The notes beneath the pieces were generated by a model that saw only the letters and a program-made list of their open reading frames with translations, was not told the origin of the DNA and made no database searches. A stretch of 64,000 nt of DNA from Flavobacterium beibuense F44-8 (GTDB taxonomy: Bacteria > Bacteroidota > Bacteroidia > Flavobacteriales > Flavobacteriaceae): positions 124,001-188,000 of the forward strand of contig NZ_JRLV01000006.1 in assembly GCF_000769915.1 (NCBI RefSeq), read 5' to 3'. The translations under genes and the position numbers were made by a program. Positions 52,930 through 61,516 of this stretch are shown here, piece after piece. Each line of letters begins with the position of its first letter. The stretch's first letter is position 1.

Positions 52930-53839
52930 TTTCACCTCCAATTAAGTCTATTTCTGAATCCAGTGAATTGTTATGTATTGATTCTTCATAGCTGTAATAA
53001 ATCATTCCCTGGGAGATAACAGTAAGATTGGTTAATAAATAACTTATAAATACTGATAAAATAGTGCTTATTATAGCAATAATTACAGATACAGAAGAAA
53101 TGTCGGTAGTTTCACTTAACAGTGTGAATTCTAATAATAACTCGGGAATCAATGAGAAAAATAAATTAGTACAAAATACTACAATGGCTATTATTATTGT
53201 TACACCTACGTTTTGCCAAAAACGGTTTGTTAACATGGTTATTCCTTTAGAGAAAGAAGTGAAAAAACCGTTATCGGTAGTAATATTGTCGTAAAAAGAA
53301 AGCATCATCCAACTTGCCATTGCTGCTATTATGATAAAGGCAACCGGAATACCAATTATTGTCATGATAAAGAATGCCGATATAAGAGCAATTATTGTAA
53401 ATAATGGTATAAAACTTATTAATGAAGCAATAGGGAATAATATTATTTTCCCTGCTTTTGATTTTAATAGGGTCAGTATATCTTTAACAGTAGGTTTTTG
53501 ATTGTTTTGCAGGGTTTTAAGGTACAGTACAGGGTAGCTGTAGTTTAGTAATGAAAGTATCATTAACAGTAGGAATATAACACCCCCTACACCAATAAAA
53601 TACCATAGATTGTTATCAAAATAATCCAAAAGCATTTCCTGTGCTCCCGGTGAATTAAGGTCACCTATAGATGTGAAAATAACATTAGTGGTAAGGTAAG
53701 TAAGCAGTGCTATTACAACAAGTATTCCTCCGTTTATAATGAAGTAATTTTTAAAATAGTTTTTCCCGTGGAATTTAAAAAAAGAAAAGCTGTCGTTAAT
53801 AAGAGCGCTAAAATCACGAAGTCGGTATAGTTTAAACAT
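52922..53839 (-). CDS. Polytopic membrane protein of the MoxR operon
   Basis: 305 residues with about six predicted membrane helices (for example 34-50, 78-103, 132-155, 155-178, 210-235, 243-268). No soluble domain of note is seen. It resembles the large glycerophosphodiesterase-like/YciC membrane-domain group only in layout. It overlaps the SpoIIM-type gene by 8 bp and the DUF4129-like gene at its other end, which places it firmly in the operon. Confidence 0.65.
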   Translation of the reverse strand: MFKLYRLRDFSALINDSFSFFKFHGKNYFKNYFIINGGILVVIALLTYLTTNVIFTSIGDLNSPGAQEMLLDYFDNNLWYFIGVGGVIFLLLMILSLLNYSYPVLYLKTLQNNQKPTVKDILTLLKSKAGKIILFPIASLISFIPLFTIIALISAFFIMTIIGIPVAFIIIAAMASWMMLSFYDNITTDNGFFTSFSKGITMLTNRFWQNVGVTIIIAIVVFCTNLFFSLIPELLLEFTLLSETTDISSVSVIIAIISTILSVFISYLLTNLTVISQGMIYYSYEESIHNNSLDSEIDLIGGESE

Positions 53840-54803
53840 TTTTCAGGTGTGTTTTTTTATGTACAATAAATGGATAAATTAAAAAGTAAAAAGATATAAG
53901 TGCTAAAGTAGCAAGTATAATAAATATATTTAAAAAGCGTGGCATATCCGGCGAGTATCGGGTTACAAAACCTTCCAGTATACCTGCCATTATGGTAAAA
54001 GGCATAGTGGCTAATACTATTTTAAAACTGTTTTTAAAGCCCATTTTAAGTGAAGCTTTGCGTGAGTAGGTTTTAGGGAACAGTAATGATGCTCCTAAAA
54101 TTAAGCCTGCTGCGGCTTCTATTACCATAGCAAATATTTCCATGGCACCATGTATCCATATACCGCGAACGCTTTCCCAAAAAACACCCTGTTCCATGAA
54201 AAAGTACTGGAATGATCCAAGCATAATGCAATTTCTAAATAATATATAGGCAGTACCCAGCCCTCCAAAAATGCCAAAGAAATAAGATTTTAAACCCACC
54301 TCTAAATTATTTTTAGTGATGGAAAACCACATACCCCAATTACTACCGCTTTTATATACAGCTACAGGGTTTCCGTTTTCTATGTTTTCAAGAGTCATGT
54401 TTACATAATAGTCTCCCATTATCAGCCTTGCAAAGGTGGTGTCGTTAATGGCAGATATAACGCCAATGGCTGTGAAAACAGTAAAAAGTATAAAGGCGTA
54501 TAACACATATCGCCTGTACTGATATACTATTAGTGGAACTTCTGTCTTAAAAAAGCTTATAAACCTGTTGCTTTCTTCCCTCTTTGTTTTATAAATTTTT
54601 TGATAAGTGATAGACGCAAGGTGGTTTAAATAGGTAACAGCTTTGCTTTTAGGGTAGTAGGTTTGTGCGAATGAGAGATCGTTTACCAAATGAATATACA
54701 AACTGGCTAATTCATCAGGATTTTTTTTAGCTTTACCAAAAATAGCCTGTTCAAATTCAAGCCATTTTTCTTTATTTTGTTTTATAAATGCTACTTCTCT
54801 CAT
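53832..54803 (-). CDS. SpoIIM-like (stage II sporulation protein M family) membrane protein
   Basis: 323 residues. A cytoplasmic N-terminal helical part (1-95) precedes four or five membrane helices, with the family region AYILFRNCIMLGSFQYFFM and GAMEIFAMVIEAAAGLILGA. The name comes from a Bacillus sporulation protein, but this organism type does not sporulate; here it goes with MoxR and RDD genes. It is divergent from the RDD gene, whose ATG is 21 bp away. Confidence 0.83.
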   Translation of the reverse strand: MREVAFIKQNKEKWLEFEQAIFGKAKKNPDELASLYIHLVNDLSFAQTYYPKSKAVTYLNHLASITYQKIYKTKREESNRFISFFKTEVPLIVYQYRRYVLYAFILFTVFTAIGVISAINDTTFARLIMGDYYVNMTLENIENGNPVAVYKSGSNWGMWFSITKNNLEVGLKSYFFGIFGGLGTAYILFRNCIMLGSFQYFFMEQGVFWESVRGIWIHGAMEIFAMVIEAAAGLILGASLLFPKTYSRKASLKMGFKNSFKIVLATMPFTIMAGILEGFVTRYSPDMPRFLNIFIILATLALISFYFLIYPFIVHKKTHLKNV

Positions 54804-54824
54804 AGGGAAGCTAAAATAAAAAAT

Positions 54825-55565
54825 ATGTCAGAATTATCTATAACAACTACTCAAAATGTTAATATAAATTTCACTACCGCATCTGTAGGCGAAAGAGTAC
54901 TGGCATATTTACTGGATATAGTAATTATTATGTCGTACTATGGGGTGGTTTTATTCCTGATATTCAGCATTTTTGATATGAGCAATTTTACAGAATCTGA
55001 CGGAGCTTCTGTAATGGCGGTATATGGATTAATATCCCTTCCTGTGGTATTCTATGCCTTGTTTTTTGAAAATTTGATGGAAGGACAAACTGTAGGGAAA
55101 AAGATTTTAAAAATAAAGGTGATAAAAATAGATGGTTATCAGTCCAGCTTTGCTGATTATCTTATAAGATGGCTTTTTAGGATAATTGAAGTGACACCTC
55201 CGTTTAGTTTTATAGGGCTTATTGTTATGATAATTAACGATAAAACACAACGAATAGGTGATATGGCAGCTGGTACAGCTGTAATTACCCTTAAAAATAA
55301 AATCAATATTAATCATACTATATTAACAGAGCTTAAAAATGATTATGTACCTACTTATCCGTTAGTGATAAAGCTTACAGATAATGATGTAAGGATTATT
55401 AAGGAAACATATGATACAGCTTTGAAATCTGCCGATTATGAAATTATAGCCAAACTGGTAAGTAAAATTGAATCGGTTACCGGTATAAAATCGGTGTCAA
55501 ACAGCAATATGGCCTTTGTAAGCACCATTATAAAAGATTATAACTACTATACCCAAAACATGTAA
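54825..55565 (+). CDS. RDD-family membrane protein
   Basis: ATG 54825 (MSELSITTTQNVNINF) is preferred; the in-frame start at 54777 would lie antisense inside the SpoIIM gene. About 246 residues. The RDD motifs are GERVLAYLLDIVIIMSYYGV near residue 21 and LIRWLFRIIEVTPPF near residue 110, with three or four membrane helices, then a cytoplasmic C-terminus from about 165. It shares a base with the TRIC-like gene, and so starts a two-gene plus-strand unit. Confidence 0.85.
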   Translation: MSELSITTTQNVNINFTTASVGERVLAYLLDIVIIMSYYGVVLFLIFSIFDMSNFTESDGASVMAVYGLISLPVVFYALFFENLMEGQTVGKKILKIKVIKIDGYQSSFADYLIRWLFRIIEVTPPFSFIGLIVMIINDKTQRIGDMAAGTAVITLKNKININHTILTELKNDYVPTYPLVIKLTDNDVRIIKETYDTALKSADYEIIAKLVSKIESVTGIKSVSNSNMAFVSTIIKDYNYYTQNM

Positions 55566-56170
55566 TGTTTTTTTACCTGCTTGATATTTTAGGGACTATG
55601 GCTTTTGCCATATCGGGTGTGCTAACAGCGCTAAATAAAAAAATGGATCCGTTTGGGGTATTTGTCATTGCCTTTGTAACAGCTGTTGGAGGGGGTACAC
55701 TTCGTGATGTACTTATAGGCCGCACACCGGTAGGGTGGATGGAGGATCTTAACTATGTTTACGTGATTACTGCCGGGTTTATATTAGCTATAATATTCAG
55801 GAAAAAACTGGACAAACTACGCACATCCCTTTTCTTTTTTGATACTATAGGACTCGGGGTTTTTACCCTTATAGGACTTGAAAAAGGACTGGATGTTAAC
55901 CTGCATCCTGTAATTTGTATTGCTCTGGGTACTATGACAGCCTGTTTTGGCGGAGTAACCCGCGATATATTATGTAACCAGATACCTGTTGTTTTTAGAA
56001 GGGAAATATATGCCACCATCTGTATTTTAGGCGGATGTGTTTTCTTTTTACTAAAAGCACTCGATGTGTCTGACGGACTCCTGTATATACTTACATCGGG
56101 GGTTATTATTACCGTTAGGCTAATGGCTGTGGTGTTTAAATGGTCGCTGCCGTCACTGGGTAAAAATTAG
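55565..56170 (+). CDS. TRIC-family (UPF0126) cation channel-like protein
   Basis: 201 residues, seven predicted membrane helices with internal two-fold symmetry: LDILGTMAFAISGVLTALNK with FVTAVGGGTLRDVLIGRTPV in the first half and GLEKGLD ... TMTACFGGVTRDILCNQIPV in the second. The glycine-rich GGG/GGVTRD motifs are the family signature. Homologues form trimeric potassium-permeable channels. The ATG overlaps the RDD gene stop and its own stop overlaps the end of the 56167 gene by 4 bp. Confidence 0.9.
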   Translation: MFFYLLDILGTMAFAISGVLTALNKKMDPFGVFVIAFVTAVGGGTLRDVLIGRTPVGWMEDLNYVYVITAGFILAIIFRKKLDKLRTSLFFFDTIGLGVFTLIGLEKGLDVNLHPVICIALGTMTACFGGVTRDILCNQIPVVFRREIYATICILGGCVFFLLKALDVSDGLLYILTSGVIITVRLMAVVFKWSLPSLGKN

Positions 56171-56748
56171 TTCGCTTCACTTTTTATATAATCCATATTT
56201 TCAAGCTTGTCCAATAAAATAGTTAACAGGTCATAAAAGGCTTTAAGCATTTCAAAATCGGTTATATCATCGTAAGTGTAGAGTGTAAGCTCTGTTTTTC
56301 CTTCGGGAAGTTTTTTGCCCCAAATTCCTTCTTTTTTTGACGTTGTGATATAAACTCCTTTTAGCTGCTCTATGGAATGCCTAATTTCCTGATTGTTTAA
56401 AAGCTGCTTTATTTTAAAACCATTATTGCTTTTTATAATAAAATCCCTGTCAAATTTAGTATTTCCAATTTCTATTTCCTGCATACCAAAGAGTTTACCT
56501 ATACTGCTTAGAAGGCTTTTTCTGTAAACTTCAAAATTGAATTCATAGTTGGTGTTTATGGGAACAGTTACCCTTGTGTAAATTTGTGTCGTTGTAGTAT
56601 TGTTAACCGTTTGATAGGCTATGTGGTTATCAAAAATTACTTTATGGTGTTTATATTTTTTAATCGTTTTTGCCGAGTGCCATGCATTGTTCTTTATATA
56701 TTCACCATTAATATATTGGGCAAATTCATTCCATTGTTCAGGCTTCAT
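56167..56748 (-). CDS. Unknown soluble protein, paralogue A
   Basis: 193 residues, no signal peptide or membrane helix. It is a tandem paralogue of the next gene, sharing WNEFAQYINGEY, FGMQEIEIG, (F)IIKSNNGFKIKQLL and the KLPEG..EL.. TY block near the C-terminus, then a leucine-rich end (LLTILLDKLE). I recognise no named domain. The predicted fold is mixed alpha/beta. It is 86 bp after paralogue B, with MutS-like ATPase farther upstream. Confidence 0.65.
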   Translation of the reverse strand: MKPEQWNEFAQYINGEYIKNNAWHSAKTIKKYKHHKVIFDNHIAYQTVNNTTTTQIYTRVTVPINTNYEFNFEVYRKSLLSSIGKLFGMQEIEIGNTKFDRDFIIKSNNGFKIKQLLNNQEIRHSIEQLKGVYITTSKKEGIWGKKLPEGKTELTLYTYDDITDFEMLKAFYDLLTILLDKLENMDYIKSEAN

Positions 56749-56834
56749 AGTAAGGTGTTTTTTTTAGATATCCTAAGGTATTATTGCGTAGTGATTAGTA
56801 GTTTATATTGCCTTATTGTTACTGTTTTATTTAG

Positions 56835-57401
56835 CTATGATGTAGTTTTCTTATCGAGAACACCTATTTCTTCCAATTTATCTAATATTGTTGTTATAAG
56901 ACAGTAAATGGTTTCAAGCTCCCTGTAATCATGAATGTCTCTTTCGGTTATAAATTCAAGCTCATAAGCTCCTTCAGGAAGTTTTTTCCAAAGTTTTCCG
57001 GCCTTTTTGAGTTTTAGGTTTAAGCGCTTAAAGTTTTCAATTTCGTTTTTAACTTTTGTGTTCCTGAGTAACTGTTTTACTTTAAAGCCATCATTGCTTT
57101 TTACAATGTAATTTTTGTCAAAAACAGGATCTCCGGTTTCTATATCCTGCATGCCAAAGTATTTGCCTATTGAGCTGAATATATTGTTGTTGTATATATG
57201 AAATTCAAAATATTTTTTGGGGATAATATAGGTGTAAACCTTTGTACACGTTACAGGAGTTTCACCACCTGTAGAATAATTCTCAAACACTATAGTATAA
57301 CCATTATGTACTTTTTTTACCGCAGGCGGATACCAAAATCCTTTTTTAAAGTATTCTCCATTAATATGTTCTGCAAAATTTTTCCAGCCTTTTGAATTCA
57401 T
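56835..57401 (-). CDS. Unknown soluble protein, paralogue B
   Basis: 188 residues. It aligns with paralogue A along its length: WKNFAEHINGEYFKKG, FGMQDIETG, YIVKSNDGFKVKQLL, LWKKLPEGAYELEF and LITTILDKLEEIG. Its ATG overlaps the stop of the MutS-like ATPase gene (ATGA), so both are translated from one message. Function is unknown; linkage to a MutS-like protein is the only context. Confidence 0.65.
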   Translation of the reverse strand: MNSKGWKNFAEHINGEYFKKGFWYPPAVKKVHNGYTIVFENYSTGGETPVTCTKVYTYIIPKKYFEFHIYNNNIFSSIGKYFGMQDIETGDPVFDKNYIVKSNDGFKVKQLLRNTKVKNEIENFKRLNLKLKKAGKLWKKLPEGAYELEFITERDIHDYRELETIYCLITTILDKLEEIGVLDKKTTS

Positions 57402-58684
57402 GATATGGTATGTTTAGGGTTTAAGATGGTATTTAGTCCTTCTTTTTCAAAGAGTATACGACCTATTTTTACATCGCTCCAGCCTGGTTTTAGGTTGTAG
57501 GTAAATGCCGGTGTATTTGCTTTTAGGTTACAGTCAAGGTAAAAAGTATCTATAATATTATCCTGTATCTCTTTCATTTCGGTAAGCTGATGCAAATGGC
57601 TGGAGACTAAAAACAGAGAGTTCTTAAAGTTTAATAATCCCCGAAGGGTGGTTTGGCTTATTTCCAGTGCGTCTTCGATATTAGTGCCTCTAAAAAGTTC
57701 GTCAAAAACAGCATAGTTGCTACTATTGTCGGTTGCCTCTAATGCTACATTTTTAAGATTAATCACCTCAGTCATAAAATGACTGTACCCGCTTTGCATG
57801 TCATCATTAAGGTTAATGAAAACCGATATATTATTGTACCGTGGTAACTGTGCGGCTTTAGCAGGTACGGCAAACCCAATATTGCCGAGATAAATACAAA
57901 GACTTATGGCTTTGAGTAGGGTAGATTTGCCCGACATGTTAGGCCCTGTTATAAGGATAACATTACTGTTTGAGGTAAAGGTATTTTTAACAGGGTCTTT
58001 TAGCAGAGGATGGTAAAAATCTGTCAATGATACCTGCCCTGTACTGATTTCAGGAAAACAGAAATTATGTCTTTTTATTCCTGTAATAACAGAAATATAA
58101 GCTTCAAACAGAGTGTATGTATCCTGAAAGGGTGTAATCTCCCTTTTCTGCTTTTTTAGCGAAATGTGTTTTATAATCTGTACAATGTGCTTTATGCCAA
58201 ATTTGTGCTCCCTGATTAGATTTTCATAATAGTCCAGTTTAAAACTGTTTAAAAAATCATCCAGTAATCTAATGTCGTTTTTATACTGTTCGGGGAATGG
58301 TGCTGTAACCAGTCTTTTAATATAATGATTATGTAGCCTATGGAAAAGTGTTATTAACTGTACGCATCTGCCCCTGTAGTCATAATGTTTCTTTTTGGAG
58401 AACCTGAGCTTTAGTTTTAATCGTTTAGGGAAGAAGTCATGTTCATCAAAGTTTCTTAAAAAGATATATACCTGCCTAAAATCAATACGGGAGTAGGAGT
58501 AGCTCTCAAATAACGAAAAGTTTTCCATGAAGCCTTTAAGAATGTTTTGACGCTCCAGTATCTCTTCTGTACTAACAAGCGGAAGGGAAAGCAGTTTCTT
58601 TACTTCGGCTTTAGCATCACCGTTTAGTGTATAGTTAAAAAGTTCGAGTATGTCCTCGTTTACGTTAAGGTCTTTTATTCTCAT
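57398..58684 (-). CDS. Short MutS-like ATPase
   Basis: 428 residues. The C-terminal half is a MutS-family ABC ATPase: Walker A ITGPNMSGKSTLLKAI (247-254), Walker B NYAVFDELFRGTN (324-330) and the SHLHQL switch histidine. The N-terminal 240 residues match only a helical core/clamp-like region (LKGFMENFSLFESYSY..); the mismatch-recognition domain I of true MutS is absent. It is too short to be MutS1 and lacks the Smr domain of MutS2. Role uncertain. It is translationally coupled to paralogue B. Confidence 0.85.
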   Translation of the reverse strand: MRIKDLNVNEDILELFNYTLNGDAKAEVKKLLSLPLVSTEEILERQNILKGFMENFSLFESYSYSRIDFRQVYIFLRNFDEHDFFPKRLKLKLRFSKKKHYDYRGRCVQLITLFHRLHNHYIKRLVTAPFPEQYKNDIRLLDDFLNSFKLDYYENLIREHKFGIKHIVQIIKHISLKKQKREITPFQDTYTLFEAYISVITGIKRHNFCFPEISTGQVSLTDFYHPLLKDPVKNTFTSNSNVILITGPNMSGKSTLLKAISLCIYLGNIGFAVPAKAAQLPRYNNISVFINLNDDMQSGYSHFMTEVINLKNVALEATDNSSNYAVFDELFRGTNIEDALEISQTTLRGLLNFKNSLFLVSSHLHQLTEMKEIQDNIIDTFYLDCNLKANTPAFTYNLKPGWSDVKIGRILFEKEGLNTILNPKHTIS

Positions 58685-58693
58685 TAAGGTGTG

Positions 58694-61159
58694 TTATTTG
58701 CTTACATATACCCAGCCTACTATAGGTTGAGGATAATCAGGGTCGTTAAGCTCCAGTACAAAGTAGTAAGTGCCTACAGGTACAGTTCTGCTATCGGCTC
58801 CTACTTTGGCTTCGCTGGCTATTCCGTCCCAGTCTTCCTTGCTGTGGTCACCTACCCATACCAGTGCACCCCAGCGGTTATAAATACTCATTTTAAAGTT
58901 AAGGAAGATGTTACGCAGTCCCCTTACAAAAAACGTGTCATTTATACCATCGCCGTTTGGAGTAACATAGTTATAGGTTTGTGGCGGACAGTTTTTGGTA
59001 TAAAGCAAAAATGATGCTACACTGTAGCAAAACTCATCATTTAACCTCGCAAAAATTTCCTGTGGGTTAGCGGTAGTTATAAATTGTGAAGTATTGGTTA
59101 TAGGGTTAACGCCATGTTCGGCATCCTGTTGGGTAAGGTAAAAAGCTACAACATCATCGGGGTTTTGTTTGAGGCTCTGTTCATAATCAGAGAAATCAAA
59201 AGTACCCAAACCAAACCCTTCGTTACAGGAAATAATATCTTCCAGTCCAGTAATTACAGGAGAGGATACTAATGATACGTTTATGCTGTAGCTGTTATTG
59301 GTTTCATCAATCTCCTGTACTATTCCGTTTCCTGTACCGTCGTCATCAACCACAAAAGTAAGTTCAAAATCCATAGGTATACCATCGGGTATGGTAAGTA
59401 CAATTACATCGTCCTCACTTCCGCCTATGGCGATATCTAAAAGGGTTTCGGTATACTCAATAAACTGTCCGTTGGCATAAATGGATATTGGTGTTCCTGC
59501 CGGTAGTATATCGTCGCTGTCCAAATTGTAAACTGTAAAGGCAACTTCTATTATTCGCGAGTCACACGATTTTTCAATATCGTTTGTAGATATGGTTGCA
59601 TCGGGGAAAAGGCAGTCTACAGCATGCAGCGCAAAAGCCCCTATACTGTAACAGCCGTTCTCATCCTGCAGGCGGGCATAAATAATTTGTAAAGGTCCGT
59701 TTGAAGTGTAGTTTTCCGGGTTGGTAATATGGTCGGTCTCGCTCTCAGCATCTTCCATAGAAGTATAAAAACGGACTACATCAGTAGGGAAGTTTTTAAG
59801 TTCTTCTTCATAAGCCGAAAAATCAAAAACACCAATGCCGCTACCATTAAATGTCTCACAAACAGTTATATCTTCCAGTTGTTGGAACGGGGGAGATACC
59901 AGTAGGCTTACATTCACACTAAAGCTGTTGTTATTCTCATTGGTTTCGGTAATTATACCTGTTCCCGTACCGTTATCATCTACAACAAAAATAAGTTCAA
60001 AATCGGTTGGAGTCCCGGCGGGTAGAGTAATAGTTATAGAACCACTTTCATTTCCGTCAATAGGGAGTTCGGTTTGTGTTTGCGTTGTAGCTACCAACAC
60101 ACCATCGGCATATATTGCTATGGGAGTACCTGCCGGAAGCGGATCGGTACTGTTAACGTTGTACACGGTATAATCGGCCTCAATGACTAATGAATTACAG
60201 GCTAGGGTAATATCGTCTACCTCTATAGTCGCATCGGGCAGCTGACTGTTTAGTTTAGTAATAATGGCGTTTACCATTACAAAATCCTGACCTGACTCTA
60301 AGCTAATATCTGCCGATTCATCACCAATCTGTATAAGGTTCTGGATGTCGTAAATATCCAAATCCATGTTGTACATGTCACTTGCACCAGTAACACTATT
60401 AGTGCCGTTAAAAGCATTGTTTGATGGGTTTAACGGAGGGTTGCCCAAAACGTTTCCGTTTATGGAGAGTACTTCGTTATTGGCAATGTTCTCGTCACCT
60501 TCCCAGGCTATAAAACCTATTTTGGCACCTATATTATCAATAACGTTAAGGCTGGGTAGTTCAATATCTATGGAGTTTGGTACAAACTGTAATCCGTCAT
60601 ACAGGTTAAGCTGGTTAAGCGGAAGGTTGTCGTTTTCATACACCACAAATATGGCCCATCCGCCAAAGTTGGTTCCGTTTACACAGTATAGGTTTTGGGA
60701 AGGAGGCACATCGTTATTAATAACATCGGTAAGGTCGAGGTCAGATACGGTATAAGTGCCGTTTCCGGTAGTTTGTACCAGTGTGGTTACATCGGCAAAG
60801 GCACTAAAAAAATCACGGGGTATTAAATCAGTACTGCTTGTAAATACTACAGGGAAGGTACGTGATGCCACTACGTCCTGTCCGTTTAGCTGAATGTTAA
60901 AGTCTCCACTGCCCGATCCTGCCCAGTACAGGTAGGCTCTTAGTATGTTGTCATCGGGGTTTAGGGTAAGTTCTGCCGACGATGAGGTAAGTATGCTACA
61001 ATCTACCCCCGCGCCATTGGGTTGCAGGTTTAGTGTGTTTCCTACAAAGGTAAAATCATACCTGCCGTTAAACTGCTCGTATAGCTCAATATCTACCTGG
61101 CTGTTTGCGGTTAAAGTATATAGTAATAAAAATATAAAAGGAAGTAGTTTTCTCTTCAC
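58694..61159 (-). CDS. Secreted type IX (T9SS type B) protein with duplicated CARDB-like modules
   Basis: 821 residues, start GTG 61159 opening a signal peptide (MKRKLLPFIFLLLYTLTANS). An N-terminal domain of about 290 residues (YLYWAGSGSGDFNIQLNG) is followed by two homologous modules (about 312-525 and 526-728). Each has a CARDB-like part (LPAGTPI.IYA.G and FVVDD.GTG.GI) and a second part (FDFS.YE..LK..P.DVV.FY). The C-terminal 95 residues are the gliding-motility/CHU_C sorting domain (NYVTPNGDGINDTF, YNRWGALVW). It should be secreted and anchored at the cell surface. Confidence 0.9.
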   Translation of the reverse strand: MKRKLLPFIFLLLYTLTANSQVDIELYEQFNGRYDFTFVGNTLNLQPNGAGVDCSILTSSSAELTLNPDDNILRAYLYWAGSGSGDFNIQLNGQDVVASRTFPVVFTSSTDLIPRDFFSAFADVTTLVQTTGNGTYTVSDLDLTDVINNDVPPSQNLYCVNGTNFGGWAIFVVYENDNLPLNQLNLYDGLQFVPNSIDIELPSLNVIDNIGAKIGFIAWEGDENIANNEVLSINGNVLGNPPLNPSNNAFNGTNSVTGASDMYNMDLDIYDIQNLIQIGDESADISLESGQDFVMVNAIITKLNSQLPDATIEVDDITLACNSLVIEADYTVYNVNSTDPLPAGTPIAIYADGVLVATTQTQTELPIDGNESGSITITLPAGTPTDFELIFVVDDNGTGTGIITETNENNNSFSVNVSLLVSPPFQQLEDITVCETFNGSGIGVFDFSAYEEELKNFPTDVVRFYTSMEDAESETDHITNPENYTSNGPLQIIYARLQDENGCYSIGAFALHAVDCLFPDATISTNDIEKSCDSRIIEVAFTVYNLDSDDILPAGTPISIYANGQFIEYTETLLDIAIGGSEDDVIVLTIPDGIPMDFELTFVVDDDGTGNGIVQEIDETNNSYSINVSLVSSPVITGLEDIISCNEGFGLGTFDFSDYEQSLKQNPDDVVAFYLTQQDAEHGVNPITNTSQFITTANPQEIFARLNDEFCYSVASFLLYTKNCPPQTYNYVTPNGDGINDTFFVRGLRNIFLNFKMSIYNRWGALVWVGDHSKEDWDGIASEAKVGADSRTVPVGTYYFVLELNDPDYPQPIVGWVYVSK

Positions 61160-61217
61160 TGCGTGGTTTTTAATTTTTTGTTTAAAAATAGAAAATATTT
61201 ACCAAAGCTGCTGTTTT

Positions 61218-61233
61218 TTACCTAAATAGGTAA
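61218..61233. promoter_or_regulatory. 16-bp perfect palindrome between divergent genes
   Basis: TTACCTAAATAGGTAA is self-complementary. It lies 58 bp before the secreted-protein gene start (minus) and 85 bp before ATG 61319 (plus). A half-site-like TTAGGTA follows at 61255. It is a candidate operator; the regulator is unknown. Confidence 0.45.
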
Positions 61234-61318
61234 TAAAAAGGATGTTTTTAGCGATTAGGTATTATTAATTCTCCATATGCCGCAGAATTTTTTATTTTTA
61301 CCAGTTCAAATTACAATT

Positions 61319-61516
61319 ATGAGTCATATACTTTTATATTTCGATCCGGGTACAGGAGCACTTATTGTTCAGTTTTTAGTAGCGATAGGAGCTTCCATAG
61401 CTTTATTTTATAAAAGGATAAGCCTAAAGCTTAAATCGATTTTCGGTAAAAAGCAGGAAGAAGATCTTTTAGGTGATATTGATATAGAAGAGAAATCAGA
61501 TGCAGACAAAAAATAG
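61319..61516 (+). CDS. Small membrane protein, first gene of the methyltransferase/sulfatase operon
   Basis: I choose ATG 61319 (MSHILLYFDPGTGALIVQFL), 65 residues. The upstream frame from 61277 adds 14 unlikely residues. One membrane helix covers about 14-30, then a basic stretch (KRISLKLKSIFGKK) and an acidic tail. The DPGTG motif at the outer end is conserved in similar small proteins beside glycan genes. It overlaps the methyltransferase gene by 17 bp. Function unknown. Confidence 0.65.
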   Translation: MSHILLYFDPGTGALIVQFLVAIGASIALFYKRISLKLKSIFGKKQEEDLLGDIDIEEKSDADKK

